A stretch of DNA of 64,000 bases from contig CAJTEW010000005.1 in NCBI GenBank assembly GCA_910575605.1, positions 122,689 through 186,688 of the forward strand, given 5' to 3'. How positions within the stretch are numbered: the stretch's first letter is position 1; every line of letters begins with the position of its first letter. Of the stretch, positions 17,154-30,245 are shown in pieces. The DNA is from Lachnospiraceae bacterium (GTDB taxonomy: Bacteria > Bacillota > Clostridia > Lachnospirales > Lachnospiraceae). The notes beneath the pieces were generated by a model. The model had not been told where the DNA came from and searched no databases. It worked only from the letters and a program-made list of their open reading frames with translations. The position numbers and the translations under genes were made by a program.

Positions 17154-18215
17154 CTACTTATTTTCATTAAATTTTTTAACCATATTTGCTTTTGCTGCAA
17201 GACTTCCTTCTTTTATATTCTGCCTTGATTTTTCAATCTTCTCTTCTCTTTCCTTTTCACTCATTGAAGAAACTGTGCTTCGGTTTGCAGAAGAATTAAT
17301 ACTCTTTGTGTTCATCTGAGCCATCTCATTAATCTTTTCTGCACGTTCACCCCGTTTTTCACGCTTCCTTGCAGCCTTTTCTTTATTTTTCTCAATCAAA
17401 TCTTCCACAGACATTTTTGAAAGATATTTATTAATTACAATCTGCTGAACACATCTTACAACAGCACTTACTACCCAGTATACACCAATACCTGTTGGAA
17501 GTGAAAATACCATAAATACAGAGAACAAAGGCATAGTTATATTCATTGTTTTCATTGTTCCTGCCATCTGGTTATCCATCTGCGCAGCACTTCCTGAAAT
17601 ATTTTGGGAAAGTCTTACACTGATATACTGTGTTGCACCGGAAAGAACCGGAAGTAAAACTGCCGTAATAATAATTACTGCTGCAGAAAATCCCAAATCT
17701 TCCCCATTTCTTACTGCACTTATCATTGCAGACGGCGTAATTGTCATATTTGGAATTGTCAGGAATTTATTTGCTTCCTCTGTAATATGAGGCACATATT
17801 CTTGAATATTATAAATAACTGGATATAAAGCAAACAAAAACGGCATTTGTATTAATAATGGAAGACACCCGCCCATCATTGAGGTTCCATATTTATCGTA
17901 TACCTGCTGAATCTCCTCCTGCTGTTTCATCATAGAAGCCTGGTCTTTTTTGTTTTTGTATTTTTTCTGGATAGCCTGTACTTCTGGACTAATAACAGCC
18001 TGCATCTTTGTTGTTCTCTGCTGGTTAACTGTCATCGGAAGCATACAGGTATATACCAGTATTGTATAAATAATAATTGACCAGCCTACAAGTCCAGTAT
18101 CTGTTGTCAAAATATTATCCAGCATTGTATAGATAAAGTTCATAACTTTACCTAACACCCAGCAAAGCTGTCCCACAATCGGCCAGTTTGCTGCGGATAT
18201 CAAACTCATTGTCAT
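17154..18215 (-). CDS. yidC: Membrane protein insertase YidC/SpoIIIJ-type
   Basis: A 353-residue YidC/Oxa1 insertase that places proteins in the cytoplasmic membrane. The hydrophobic helices, the QQRTTKMQAVISPEVQAIQK cytoplasmic loop and the QQEEIQQVYDKYGTSMMGGC loop with LLIQMPFLFALY are characteristic. The lipobox Cys of Bacillus YidC is not evident at the N-terminus. A long basic tail (NKEKAARKREKRGERAEKIN) may contact ribosomes. It starts at ATG 18215 after GGAGG, 33 bp after yidD. Confidence 0.95.
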   Translation of the reverse strand: MTMSLISAANWPIVGQLCWVLGKVMNFIYTMLDNILTTDTGLVGWSIIIYTILVYTCMLPMTVNQQRTTKMQAVISPEVQAIQKKYKNKKDQASMMKQQEEIQQVYDKYGTSMMGGCLPLLIQMPFLFALYPVIYNIQEYVPHITEEANKFLTIPNMTITPSAMISAVRNGEDLGFSAAVIIITAVLLPVLSGATQYISVRLSQNISGSAAQMDNQMAGTMKTMNITMPLFSVFMVFSLPTGIGVYWVVSAVVRCVQQIVINKYLSKMSVEDLIEKNKEKAARKREKRGERAEKINEMAQMNTKSINSSANRSTVSSMSEKEREEKIEKSRQNIKEGSLAAKANMVKKFNENK

Positions 18216-18247
18216 TCCTTCTTTCCTCCGTTTTTTTCATATTTTTT

Positions 18248-18460
18248 CTAGGGAACCGGGTCATATCCGCCTTTTGAAAATGGATTACAGCGGAGTATCC
18301 TCCACATACTTAACATTCCTCCCTTTACTGCCCCATATTTTTCTACTGCCTCTAACGCATAAGTAGAGCAGGTTGGATAATATTTACAGGAAGAATATCC
18401 CTTAATGCCTGACAAATATTTACGATAAAATCTAATACCCGCCAACAAAACCCTTTTCAT
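18248..18460 (-). CDS. yidD: Membrane insertion efficiency factor YidD
   Basis: A 70-residue protein with the conserved pattern GIRFYRKYLSGIKGYSSCKY, YPTCSTYALEAVEKYGAVKG and RCNPFSKGGYDPVP, including the three conserved Cys. It is thought to aid YidC-dependent insertion. It lies between rnpA (6-bp gap) and yidC, the standard order. Confidence 0.96.
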   Translation of the reverse strand: MKRVLLAGIRFYRKYLSGIKGYSSCKYYPTCSTYALEAVEKYGAVKGGMLSMWRILRCNPFSKGGYDPVP

Positions 18461-18466
18461 AACACG

Positions 18467-18808
18467 TTATCCCTCATCTATAATTTTATGAAGACATCCC
18501 AGATGTATAAGTGCGCTTTCAATCTCTTTATAACTTCTTCCTTTTGCACTCACTCTTCCAATCACAATAATATCTATTCCACACCTGAATCTGTCTTCTT
18601 GTAGTCTGTAACTTTCCCTTATTAACCTTGTTAATCTGTGTCTTATAATACTGTTTCCAACCTTTTTACTCACAGATATTCCTAGCCGGTTTTTTTCTGT
18701 CTGGTTGTCCATTACATACATAACCAGAAACTTATTGCCAAAAGATACACCTTTCTTATAAACACTCTGAAAATCTCTGTTTTTTTTCAGTGATTCGGAA
18801 TATTTCAT
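18467..18808 (-). CDS. rnpA: Ribonuclease P protein component
   Basis: A 113-residue basic protein, the protein subunit of RNase P that matures tRNA 5' ends. Signatures are LKKNRDFQSVYKKG and the RNR-type RNA-contact helix KVGNSIIRHRLTRLIRESYR. I start at MKYSES (18808), where homology begins; the frame is open to 18847 but that would reach back over the hairpin behind rpmH. It follows rpmH by 50 bp. Confidence 0.95.
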   Translation of the reverse strand: MKYSESLKKNRDFQSVYKKGVSFGNKFLVMYVMDNQTEKNRLGISVSKKVGNSIIRHRLTRLIRESYRLQEDRFRCGIDIIVIGRVSAKGRSYKEIESALIHLGCLHKIIDEG

Positions 18809-18833
18809 GTTCTTTGATTCTCCTATTTTTCGA

Positions 18834-18861
18834 GAAGAAAAGGCCACATATATGCGGCCTA
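18834..18861 (-). terminator. Attenuator-like terminator between rpmH and rnpA
   Basis: On the minus strand GGCCGCATATATGTGGCC followed by TTTTCTTCTC, starting at the rpmH stop codon. It would make rpmH mRNA more abundant than the downstream genes. Confidence 0.75.
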
Positions 18862-18993
18862 CGCTGATAATCTTTTTCTTCCTTTTGCTCTTCTGCTGGC
18901 AAGAACTTTTCTTCCGCCTGCTGAACTCATTCTCGCACGAAAACCATGAACTTTAGATCTTTGTCTCTTTTTTGGCTGGAATGTCATTTTCAT
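18859..18993 (-). CDS. rpmH: 50S ribosomal protein L34
   Basis: A 44-residue protein beginning [20 protein letters not shown] and ending [14 protein letters not shown], nearly identical to the L34 consensus. AAGGAGG precedes the ATG by 9 bases. It is the first gene of the leftward origin-proximal string and faces dnaA. Confidence 0.97.
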   Translation of the reverse strand: MKMTFQPKKRQRSKVHGFRARMSSAGGRKVLASRRAKGRKRLSA

Positions 18994-19059
18994 AAGTTTC
19001 CACCTCCTTATATTTTTCAAGGGAATTATCCCACTTTATTTCTAAAGACATCAGTTTTG

Positions 19060-19088
19060 ATTATATTAAAAAAATGGCTCTACGTCAA
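19060..19088 (-). promoter_or_regulatory. rpmH promoter
   Basis: On the minus strand TTGACG, 17 bp, TATAAT, about 67 bp before the rpmH start: a near-consensus housekeeping promoter divergent from that of dnaA. Confidence 0.8.
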
Positions 19089-19117
19089 GCAAAACCGACG
19101 ATTTTCTTTACTTTTTA

Positions 19118-19146
19118 TTGCTTAAATCTCCTTTTTGATGTAGAAT
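19118..19146 (+). promoter_or_regulatory. dnaA promoter
   Basis: TTGCTT, 17 bp, TAGAAT; 38 bp before the dnaA ATG at 19185. Confidence 0.7.
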
Positions 19147-19184
19147 ATATAAGAGTAAATGTAAAGAGTAGGAGTTTTTATAAA

Positions 19185-20573
19185 ATGAACATCGTTGAGG
19201 AAAAGTGGCATGATATTATTGAGCATCTTAGAATAGAACACGAATTATCAAACGTATCATTCACTACATGGATACAGCCTTTAAAGGTTTATGAGGTTTT
19301 AAATGATACTGTATTTATTCTTGTAAACATGAATGCAAGTGTAGAATATATTGAAAAAAAATATCTTCTTCCTCTTAAAGTATCCATTGCTGAAATTACA
19401 GGTACAGAATATGAGGTCGTGTTTGTCTCTGAGGACGATGAAAGATTACATGAAATACAGAATATGTCTATAGAATCCGGTCAAAAGAAAAAGACGAAAT
19501 CTCTGGCTGAAAAAGCAGGATTGAATCCGAAATATACTTTTGACACTTTTGTTGTGGGTGGAAATAATAATTTTGCACACGCTGCTTCTCTTGCTGTAGC
19601 GGAATCCCCTGGAGAAGTATATAACCCATTATTTCTTTATGGAGGAGTAGGACTTGGCAAAACTCACCTTATGCATTCAATTGCATATTTTATACTGACT
19701 AATAATCCTAAAAAAAAGGTCCTTTATGTAACAAGTGAGACGTTTACCAATGAACTTATCAACGCTCTGAGAACAGGAAAGACAGAGGGAAATGAATCTG
19801 CCATGACGCAGTTCCGCGATAAATACCGTAATAATGATGTTCTTCTTATTGACGATATCCAATTTATTATAGGAAAAGAAAGTACACAGGAGGAATTTTT
19901 TCATACCTTTAACCATCTTCATACATCAGGCAGACAGATTATCATATCCAGTGATAAACCACCCCGCGACATAGAGACACTGGAAGCAAGACTTAGGACA
20001 AGATTTGAGTGGGGACTGATTGCAGATATTTCTTCTCCTGATTACGAGACACGTATGGCAATCCTTCAGAAAAAGATTGAACTTGATAACCTTGGAAGAT
20101 ATGACATTTCTGTCGAGGTCCTTGACTATATTGCAAAAAATATCAAGTCCAATATAAGAGAGCTTGAAGGTTCTCTTAACAAGTTAATTGCACTTTATAG
20201 ATTAAATAATGCCCGAAGTTCTATCGATATTACACTTGCATCTGAAGCTTTAAAGGATATTATATCTGCTGAAAATAAGAGAGAGGTAACTCCTGAATTA
20301 ATACTTGATATTGTAGCTGATCATTTTAACATCAGTGTAGCAGACTTAAAAAGTAATAAAAGAAATGCAGAAATCACAGTCCCAAGACAGATATGTATGT
20401 ATCTGATACGTACTATGACGGATACTGCACTCAAAGGAATAGGAATTGTCCTTGGAGGTAAAGATCATTCTACCATCAAATACGGCTCCGAAAAAATTGA
20501 AAAAGAAATGAAAAATGATGAGACACTTGCTAACACAATTAATATTATAATGAAAAAAATAAATCCAGCATAA
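19185..20573 (+). CDS. dnaA: Chromosomal replication initiator DnaA
   Basis: A 462-residue AAA+ initiator that binds DnaA boxes and melts oriC. Domain I begins EKWHDIIEHLRIEHELSNVS; domain III has Walker A FLYGGVGLGKTHLMHSI, Walker B VLLIDDIQFI and sensor residues (LEARLRTRFEWGL); domain IV ends with the DNA-binding signature GGKDHSTIKYGSEKIEKE. I start at ATG 19185 (MNIVEEKW), preceded by AGGAG; the longer frame from 19074 would cover the promoter. Confidence 0.97.
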   Translation: MNIVEEKWHDIIEHLRIEHELSNVSFTTWIQPLKVYEVLNDTVFILVNMNASVEYIEKKYLLPLKVSIAEITGTEYEVVFVSEDDERLHEIQNMSIESGQKKKTKSLAEKAGLNPKYTFDTFVVGGNNNFAHAASLAVAESPGEVYNPLFLYGGVGLGKTHLMHSIAYFILTNNPKKKVLYVTSETFTNELINALRTGKTEGNESAMTQFRDKYRNNDVLLIDDIQFIIGKESTQEEFFHTFNHLHTSGRQIIISSDKPPRDIETLEARLRTRFEWGLIADISSPDYETRMAILQKKIELDNLGRYDISVEVLDYIAKNIKSNIRELEGSLNKLIALYRLNNARSSIDITLASEALKDIISAENKREVTPELILDIVADHFNISVADLKSNKRNAEITVPRQICMYLIRTMTDTALKGIGIVLGGKDHSTIKYGSEKIEKEMKNDETLANTINIIMKKINPA

Positions 20574-20827
20574 TATGTGGACAACTATTGGATAACACAT
20601 GGAAAACTGGATTTTGATAAAAATTACAGATTCAGAGGCCATAAAATTATCCCAACATCTTAAACATTCAATCAAATAAAAATTAACAGACTTATCAAAT
20701 CTGTAAAAGCTTATAAAATAAGGGCTTAAAAGGGTTTTTCTCTTTTCCACAGCCCCTAATAAGAAGAATACGGAAATTATTTATATATTTATATATACCC
20801 ACCAGACAGGAAAGGAGTTATTCACAC
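20574..20827. other. Probable oriC (dnaA-dnaN intergenic region)
   Basis: A 254-bp gap with DnaA-box-like sites: TGTGGACAA (20576-20584, reverse), TTTTCCACA (20743-20751) and a perfect TTATTCACA (20818-20826), plus a weaker ATTGGATAA at 20586. An A/T-only tract at about 20774-20798 (ATTATTTATATATTTATATA) is a natural unwinding element. The gene orientation switch near rpmH/dnaA supports an origin here; the rpmH-dnaA gap may contribute. Confidence 0.75.
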
Positions 20828-21937
20828 ATGAAAATTATTTGTAGTAAATCAAACCTTGCCAAAGGAGTCAGTACTGTTTCCAAAGCGGTTCCTTCCAAAA
20901 CAACAATGCCTATTCTTGAATGTGTCTTGATTGATGCAACAACAGATACAATAAAATTAACAGCGAATGATATGGAATTGGGGATTCAGACCGAAATTGA
21001 AGGAGAGATTGTTGAAAGAGGAATGATTGCAATAGATGCAAAATTCTTTTCAGAGATCGTAAGAAAGCTTCCAGACAATGATGTAGTTATTAATTCAGAT
21101 GAAAGCCTTCAGACAACCATTGTCTGTGAAAAAGCTAAGTTCGATATATCAGGAAAGCCGGGAGAAGAATTTTCTTATCTTCCTGTTATAGAGAAAGAAG
21201 ATTCCATCGATATTTCTCAGTTTACCTTAAAAGAAATGATAAGACAGACTATTTTCTCAATATCAGATTCTGACAGCAATAAGCTGATGACAGGTGAATT
21301 ATTTGAGATAAAGGATAATATTTTAAGAGTTGTATCCCTTGATGGACACCGTATTTCTATCCGAAAAGTTGAATTAAAGGATACCGTAAGAGACAAGAAA
21401 CTAATTGTTCCAGGTAAAACCTTATCGGAGGTAAGTAAGATATTATCTGGCGAAATAGACAGTCTGGTAAATATATCCTATACAAGTAATCATATAGTAT
21501 TTGAATTTGAAAATACAATTGTAGTTTCAAGATTGATTGAAGGTGAATATTTTAAAATTGACCAGATGCTTTCCAACGATTATGAAACAAAAGTAAAGAT
21601 TAATAAAAGAGAACTATTAAGCTGTATAGATAGAGCTACCCTTCTTGTAAAGGAAGGGGATAAAAAGCCTATTATCATCAATATAGGAGATGAGATTATG
21701 GAACTTAGGATAAAATCACAGATAGGTTCCATGAACGAAGAAATTCTAATTAACAAAGAAGGGAAAGACCTGCTGATAGGCTTTAATCCTAAATTCCTTA
21801 TTGATGCTCTTAGAGTAATAGATGACGAGGAAGTAACACTTTACCTTATGAATGCTAAAGCTCCCTGTTTTATCAAAGATGAAACAGAAAGCTATATTTA
21901 CCTCATTCTCCCTGTAAATTTTAATGCTGCAGTTTAG
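20828..21937 (+). CDS. dnaN: DNA polymerase III beta subunit (sliding clamp)
   Basis: A 369-residue ring-forming clamp that tethers polymerase to DNA. The N-terminus MKIICSKSNLAKGVSTVSKA and the C-terminus LILPVNFNAAV fit the family (its C-terminal sequence usually ends in a P-[VI]-x-[FILV] pattern). Three repeated domains of about 120 residues are expected from length. AAAGGAG precedes the ATG. It is the standard second gene after dnaA. Confidence 0.97.
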   Translation: MKIICSKSNLAKGVSTVSKAVPSKTTMPILECVLIDATTDTIKLTANDMELGIQTEIEGEIVERGMIAIDAKFFSEIVRKLPDNDVVINSDESLQTTIVCEKAKFDISGKPGEEFSYLPVIEKEDSIDISQFTLKEMIRQTIFSISDSDSNKLMTGELFEIKDNILRVVSLDGHRISIRKVELKDTVRDKKLIVPGKTLSEVSKILSGEIDSLVNISYTSNHIVFEFENTIVVSRLIEGEYFKIDQMLSNDYETKVKINKRELLSCIDRATLLVKEGDKKPIIINIGDEIMELRIKSQIGSMNEEILINKEGKDLLIGFNPKFLIDALRVIDDEEVTLYLMNAKAPCFIKDETESYIYLILPVNFNAAV

Positions 21938-21958
21938 GTAAGAAACGAGGACATATAC

Positions 21959-22157
21959 ATGAAAATAATAAAGTTGCGCGACGACTACATAAAATTAGGC
22001 CAGGCTCTAAAAGCTGCCGGTCTTGTATCTTCTGGCGTAGAGGCTAAAGAAGTTATTCAAGATGGTCTTGTAACTGTAAATGATGAGACAGATACCCGCC
22101 GCGGAAGAAAATTATATGCTGGAGATATAGTAGAATTTGACGGAGAACGATTAAAAA

Positions 22158-22168
<11 letters not shown>
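21959..22168 (+). CDS. yaaA: S4-domain RNA-binding protein YaaA (RlbA-like)
   Basis: A 69-residue S4-like protein: IKLGQALKAAGLVSSGVEAK, then VTVNDETDTRRGRKLYAGD. The family is thought to take part in ribosome assembly. The stop codon overlaps the start of recF by 11 bases, suggesting translational coupling. Confidence 0.93.
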
Positions 22169-25194
<3,026 letters not shown>

Positions 25195-25294
25195 TAGAAG
25201 AACAAAGAGGAGCGGAGGAATACGTAATAAAGTGAAATTTCCCCGTCTAAAGACCCCAGACAAGAGAAGCGCAGTTAAAAAAAGGAGTTAAAAT

Positions 25295-27742
25295 ATGGAA
25301 GACAATATATTTGACAAAGTCCATGAAGTGGACTTAAAAAAGACAATGGAAGATTCCTATATCGATTACGCCATGAGTGTTATCGCATCCCGTGCGCTCC
25401 CAGACGTAAGAGACGGCTTAAAGCCTGTACAGCGCAGAATTCTTTATTCCATGATCGAACTGAATAATGGTCCGGACAAGCCACATAGAAAATCTGCCCG
25501 TATTGTCGGTGATACAATGGGTAAATATCACCCTCATGGCGACAGCTCTATTTACGGAGCATTAGTAAATATGGCTCAGGAATGGTCTACCAGATATCCA
25601 CTTGTAGACGGACATGGGAATTTTGGATCTGTAGACGGTGACGGTGCTGCCGCCATGCGTTATACAGAAGCAAGACTTAGTAAAATATCCATGGAGCTTA
25701 CAGCGGATATTAATAAAAATACAGTAGATTTTATGCCTAACTTTGATGAGACGGAAAAAGAGCCTGTAGTTCTTCCTTCAAGATTTCCGAATCTTTTAGT
25801 AAACGGAACCTCTGGTATTGCTGTAGGAATGGCTACAAATATTCCACCTCATAATTTAAAAGAAGTTATAAATGCTGTTGTAAGAATTATTGATAATCAG
25901 ATTGAAGATAAAGAAGAGACAACTATTGAAGAAATTCTCGAGATTGTAAAAGGACCTGACTTTCCTACAGGAGGAACAATTCTAGGAACAAGAGGAATAG
26001 AGGAAGCCTACCGCTTGGGCCGGGGGAAAATACGTGTCAGAGCTATTACGAACATAGAAACAATGCCTAATGGAAAAAGCCGCATTATAGTAACGGAGCT
26101 TCCATACATGGTAAATAAAGCAAGGCTTATTGAAAAGATTGCTGAATTAGTAAGAGATAAAAAAATTGACGGGATAACAGATTTAAGTGACCAGTCAAAC
26201 CGTGAAGGTATGAGGATTGTCATTGAGCTTAGAAAAGATGTAAATGCAAATGTCATTTTGAATCGGTTATACAAACATACACAGCTTCAGGATACTTTTG
26301 GTGTAATAATGCTTGCTCTTGTAAATAATGAGCCAAAGGTTATGAATATTCTTGACATGCTTTCCTATTACCTGCTTCATCAGGAGGAGGTTGTCACGCG
26401 CCGGACAAAATATGAGTTAAATAAAGCAAAAGAAAGAGCTCATATTTTAGAGGGGTTGTTAATTGCCTTAGATAATATTGATGAAGTTATAAAAATAATA
26501 AGAGGCTCCCAGACAGTACAAATTGCCAAAACAGAACTTATGGAGAGATTCGGGCTCTCAGATGTTCAGGCACAGGCAATTGTAGATATGAGACTTCGGG
26601 CTCTTACAGGTTTGGAGAGAGAAAAGCTTGAGGCAGAATACAAAGAGCTTATGAAGCTGATAGATGAGTTGGAAGCAATTCTCGCTGACAGGAAGCTTCT
26701 TCTTGGTGTTATTAAAAAAGAAATTATTGTCATTCGTGATAAGTATGGTGATGAGAGAAGAACATCTATTGGATTTGATGAGTTTGATATTTCTATGGAA
26801 GACTTAATTCCAAAAGAAGATGTTGTTATTACTATGACAAAGCTGGGATATATCAAGCGTATGTCCAATGATACCTTTAAAGCTCAGAATCGTGGTGGTA
26901 AGGGTATAAAAGGTATGCAGACTTTGGAAGAGGATTATGTAGAAGAATTGTTTATGTCCAATACCCATCACTTTATCATGTTCTTTACAAATACTGGACG
27001 TGTATACCGTTTAAAAGGATATGAGATACCAGAGTCAGGCCGTACCTCCCGGGGAACAGCAATTATTAATCTTCTACAGCTTATGCCGGGGGAAAAGATA
27101 ACAGCGGTTATACCTATTGAATATTACAATGAAGATTCTTATCTTGTAATGGCAACAAGGAACGGTCTGATTAAAAAGACACCTCTTCGTGAATATATGA
27201 ATGTACGAAAAATAGGACTTGCAGCAATAACACTTCGTGAAGATGATGAATTAATTGAAGTAAAATTTACGGACAGCAGACAAGAAATTATACTTGCTAC
27301 AAAATATGGACAGTGTATTAGGTTTAAAGAAGGAGATGTGCGTGCAACAGGAAGAACATCAATGGGAGTAAGAGGAATTAATCTTGCCGACAGAGATGAA
27401 GTAATCGGAATGCAGCTTGTAATTCAGGGAAAATATCTCCTAATTGTGTCAGAAAAGGGTATGGGAAAACGTACCATGATGAATGAATTTACTGCTCAGA
27501 ACCGTGGCGGTAAGGGCGTCAAATGCTATAAGATAACCGAAAAGACGGGCAACGTAGTAGGCATCAAGGCAGTAGACGAAGAAGACGAGATCATGATTAT
27601 TAATACAGAAGGAATCATTATCCGTATGCTTTGCAGCGGAATATCTATACTTGGAAGAATTACCTCAGGTGTTAAACTTATAAATCTGAAAGATGGAGAT
27701 ATTGTTGCAAGTATAGCAAAAGTCAGGGACGACGAAGAGTAA
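25295..27742 (+). CDS. gyrA: DNA gyrase subunit A
   Basis: An 815-residue cleavage subunit of gyrase. The catalytic Tyr is Y123 in [15 protein letters not shown]. The quinolone region is [20 protein letters not shown], with Gly88 where E. coli has Asp87. The C-terminal beta-pinwheel has the GyrA box motif NRGGKGIKG and a later repeat [10 protein letters not shown]. The stop codon lies within a GGGAC...AATCT sequence that abuts the first long palindrome, at the same 21-bp spacing seen in the dispersed repeat family. The gap to gyrB is 100 bp with AAAGGAG before the start. Confidence 0.97.
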   Translation: MEDNIFDKVHEVDLKKTMEDSYIDYAMSVIASRALPDVRDGLKPVQRRILYSMIELNNGPDKPHRKSARIVGDTMGKYHPHGDSSIYGALVNMAQEWSTRYPLVDGHGNFGSVDGDGAAAMRYTEARLSKISMELTADINKNTVDFMPNFDETEKEPVVLPSRFPNLLVNGTSGIAVGMATNIPPHNLKEVINAVVRIIDNQIEDKEETTIEEILEIVKGPDFPTGGTILGTRGIEEAYRLGRGKIRVRAITNIETMPNGKSRIIVTELPYMVNKARLIEKIAELVRDKKIDGITDLSDQSNREGMRIVIELRKDVNANVILNRLYKHTQLQDTFGVIMLALVNNEPKVMNILDMLSYYLLHQEEVVTRRTKYELNKAKERAHILEGLLIALDNIDEVIKIIRGSQTVQIAKTELMERFGLSDVQAQAIVDMRLRALTGLEREKLEAEYKELMKLIDELEAILADRKLLLGVIKKEIIVIRDKYGDERRTSIGFDEFDISMEDLIPKEDVVITMTKLGYIKRMSNDTFKAQNRGGKGIKGMQTLEEDYVEELFMSNTHHFIMFFTNTGRVYRLKGYEIPESGRTSRGTAIINLLQLMPGEKITAVIPIEYYNEDSYLVMATRNGLIKKTPLREYMNVRKIGLAAITLREDDELIEVKFTDSRQEIILATKYGQCIRFKEGDVRATGRTSMGVRGINLADRDEVIGMQLVIQGKYLLIVSEKGMGKRTMMNEFTAQNRGGKGVKCYKITEKTGNVVGIKAVDEEDEIMIINTEGIIIRMLCSGISILGRITSGVKLINLKDGDIVASIAKVRDDEE

Positions 27743-27746
27743 ATCT

Positions 27747-27821
27747 GGGACGGGGTAAAATGAAAAAGTGCCTGACCCCCACTGAGGTGGGGACAGGCAC
27801 TTTTTCATTTTACCCCGTCCC
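27747..27821. repeat. 75-bp long palindrome, copy 1
   Basis: Arms begin GGGACGGGGTAAAATGAAAA and continue AGTGCCTGACCCC; the other arm is the complement with one mismatch. The centre CACTGAGGTG is itself partly symmetric. It lies between gyrA and the DUF4037 gene and could terminate gyrA. It has an ATG in frame with the next gene, which makes a false upstream start at 27760. Confidence 0.9.
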
Positions 27822-27837
27822 TAAAAGGAGCATCAGC

Positions 27838-29625
27838 ATGAATATACAAAATATATTAAATACATATGACAATATGTTTGGAAAAAATACAATTGAGGAG
27901 ATATATGATTTTCTAAAAAAGTCTATAGACCTTGCCTATATAGAACAGGATTATTCTTCATCCATTACTTTGCTTAATGAGATAATAGGTTTTTGCCGTG
28001 ATACGGATAAAAAGGAGGATTGTCTGATTTACTGCAGGCAGGTAATAGAATTAATGAAGCAGCTAAATATTAGTAAAAATGTAGCATACGGAACTACTTT
28101 GTTAAATGTAGCCAATGCTTACAGGGCATTTTCCCTATTCGATGAATCATTAGAATTTTATAAAAGTGCAGAAATAATATATAGAAAGAAGTTTTCGGAA
28201 GATGAATTTCTTTTTGCAGGACTTTATAATAATTGGAGTATTTTGTACGAGGAAATGGGTAGATATTTAGAAGCAGAAAAGCTGATAAAAAAGGCTCTTA
28301 CTATTGTAGATAAATATCCTGAAGCAGTCATAGAACAGGCGACAACAAGAACGAATCTCGCAGAGGTTTATATTAGCCTTATAAAAGAAGATAGGACAGG
28401 GGAATATAAACGGAATTATTATGAGAAGATACTTGAATATTTAAAGGAAGCGGATAGAATACATCAAAATTACGGTGGACAGGATTTTCATTATAATTCA
28501 GTGCTTTCAGCTTTTGGGGATGCATTTTATATAAATAAGGAATATAAAAAATCTGCAATATATTATGAAAAAGCAATGAAAGGATTAGAGAATCATGTGG
28601 GTAAGACAGATGCCTATAACCGAGTTAAAAACAATTATAAAAAAGCGAAACAAAAAAGTTATCCAGTCTATTTAGAAAAATGCAGAGAATTTTATAAGAA
28701 ATATGGAATACCAATGATTCATGAAAAATTTTCAGAATACGAAAATAGAATCGCCGTAGGTCTGGCAGGAGAAGGTTCTGAATGTTTTGGATATGAAGAT
28801 AATATTTCTCAAGATCATGATTTTGGTATTGGATTTTGTATGTGGATAACAAAGGAGGATTATGAGAAAATTGGAGTAAGGCTGCAAAATGAATATGAAA
28901 GAATTATAGAAAGTTTTCAGGAAAAGACTGTTTCAAAAGAAAATAAATATCTTGGATCTCGAAGAGGAGTATGTTTAATTGACAGCTTTTATGAAAAATT
29001 TTTTATACAAAAAAATATAATTGTAAATAATAATATTTCTTTAGATAATAAAATATGGCTTAATATACCAGAATCAAATTTTTCAGCAAGTATAAATGGA
29101 GAGGTTTTCAGAGATGATTTAAAAATATTTACTGCCATACGAGAGAAAATAAAAGGTTATTATCCAGAAAGAATATGGTACATGAAGCTTGCAGATCAGA
29201 TTCATATTTTTTCGCAAAATGCTCAGTATAATTATGGAAGGATGATGGCAAGAAGAGATTATGTAACTGCGGACATCTGTGTTTGTCAGGCTATGAAAAG
29301 TGCAATGGCAATTGTATATCTATTAAATAAGACCTATGCTCCATATTATAAATGGATGAGAAGAGGACTAAAGGATTTGGAAATTTTATCTGAAATGGGA
29401 GAAATGTTAGATGAAATTTCTAAAACAGAGCTTCAAAAATCAGCATGGGAAAGCTATATTTATAACTCCTGTAAAGTAAATAAGGCTGACAAAAAAGTTG
29501 TTATTTTTGAAAAAATAGCAGAAAAAATATTGAAAGAACTTTGCAGACAGAATATAATAAGCGGCACAAATACATTTCTTGATATTTACTATAATGAAAT
29601 TGCAGAACATGGAGGCATATTATAA
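27838..29625 (+). CDS. TPR plus DUF4037 nucleotidyltransferase-like protein
   Basis: A 595-residue soluble protein. The N-terminal ~280 residues are helical tetratricopeptide-like repeats (NVANAYRAFSLFDESLEFYK, LYNNWSILYEEMGRYLEAEK). The C-terminal half fits DUF4037, with a nucleotidyltransferase-like motif GLAGEGSECFGYEDNISQDH then DFG. True enzymatic activity is not shown. I start at ATG 27838 after AAAAGGAG; the frame is open back to 27760 but only through the palindrome. The next gene (DUF4125) begins at the stop codon, and the two families commonly occur as a pair. The pair is bracketed by two copies of one 75-bp palindrome. Confidence 0.8.
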   Translation: MNIQNILNTYDNMFGKNTIEEIYDFLKKSIDLAYIEQDYSSSITLLNEIIGFCRDTDKKEDCLIYCRQVIELMKQLNISKNVAYGTTLLNVANAYRAFSLFDESLEFYKSAEIIYRKKFSEDEFLFAGLYNNWSILYEEMGRYLEAEKLIKKALTIVDKYPEAVIEQATTRTNLAEVYISLIKEDRTGEYKRNYYEKILEYLKEADRIHQNYGGQDFHYNSVLSAFGDAFYINKEYKKSAIYYEKAMKGLENHVGKTDAYNRVKNNYKKAKQKSYPVYLEKCREFYKKYGIPMIHEKFSEYENRIAVGLAGEGSECFGYEDNISQDHDFGIGFCMWITKEDYEKIGVRLQNEYERIIESFQEKTVSKENKYLGSRRGVCLIDSFYEKFFIQKNIIVNNNISLDNKIWLNIPESNFSASINGEVFRDDLKIFTAIREKIKGYYPERIWYMKLADQIHIFSQNAQYNYGRMMARRDYVTADICVCQAMKSAMAIVYLLNKTYAPYYKWMRRGLKDLEILSEMGEMLDEISKTELQKSAWESYIYNSCKVNKADKKVVIFEKIAEKILKELCRQNIISGTNTFLDIYYNEIAEHGGIL

Positions 29626-30245
29626 TGAGAGATGAATTAATTGAAAAAATAATAAAGATAGAGTGGAATCAATTTGATCGTGTACAAAATGAAGGTGGCC
29701 GTGCAGAGTGTCAGGATGACTGGAATACATTTTATATTATGAGGAAAAGTCAATATATGGCTTGGACAAACGAGCTTCTTAAGAGTTATCAACAGGATTT
29801 AAAGGAAGCTGAAAAATGTGGATGGAATATGGTAACAGAAAAATATGCAAGAATGATGGAATCTACAGCACCGGCTAAATATGAAATATTAAAGGACAGG
29901 CTTCTTAAAAGAAGTGAAAGCCGTATTATTTTACAGGAAGAAATTATAAAAATACAGGTAAAATGGATGGAAGAATTTGTAGAGCAATATCCTTATGTAG
30001 GCGGAAGAGCCAGAAGTATACATACTTATGATGATACGCCGTATAATACTTCTTATGAAACGTATTTAAGGGGAGAATTAGGAACATACAGTGATAAGAC
30101 CTTTAATTTATACAAAAATTTTGTTATTGATATAAAAGAGGCTGGGGAAAATCTGGCATATAAGATATTAAACAATACAGTACAGCTTAGTGGATATAAG
30201 TCAATAGAGGAAGCGGAAGCCAGACTTGGGGACGGGGTAAAATGA
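29625..30245 (+). CDS. DUF4125 family protein
   Basis: A 206-residue soluble protein matching DUF4125: EKIIKIEWNQFDRVQNEGGR, CQDDWNTFYIMRKSQYMAWT, EEIIKIQVKWMEEFVEQYPY and GRARSIHTYDDTP. Function unknown; it overlaps the DUF4037 gene by one base and is presumably cotranscribed and co-functional with it. The last five residues GDGVK and the TGA come from the adjoining palindromic repeat, so the native C-terminus probably ended near EEAEARL before the repeat arrived. Confidence 0.85.
   Translation: MRDELIEKIIKIEWNQFDRVQNEGGRAECQDDWNTFYIMRKSQYMAWTNELLKSYQQDLKEAEKCGWNMVTEKYARMMESTAPAKYEILKDRLLKRSESRIILQEEIIKIQVKWMEEFVEQYPYVGGRARSIHTYDDTPYNTSYETYLRGELGTYSDKTFNLYKNFVIDIKEAGENLAYKILNNTVQLSGYKSIEEAEARLGDGVK

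Noticed and set aside
27760..27837. Upstream ATG extending the DUF4037 gene by 26 codons
   Set aside because: The extension is read entirely through the 75-bp palindrome; the ATG at 27838 has a proper ribosome site.
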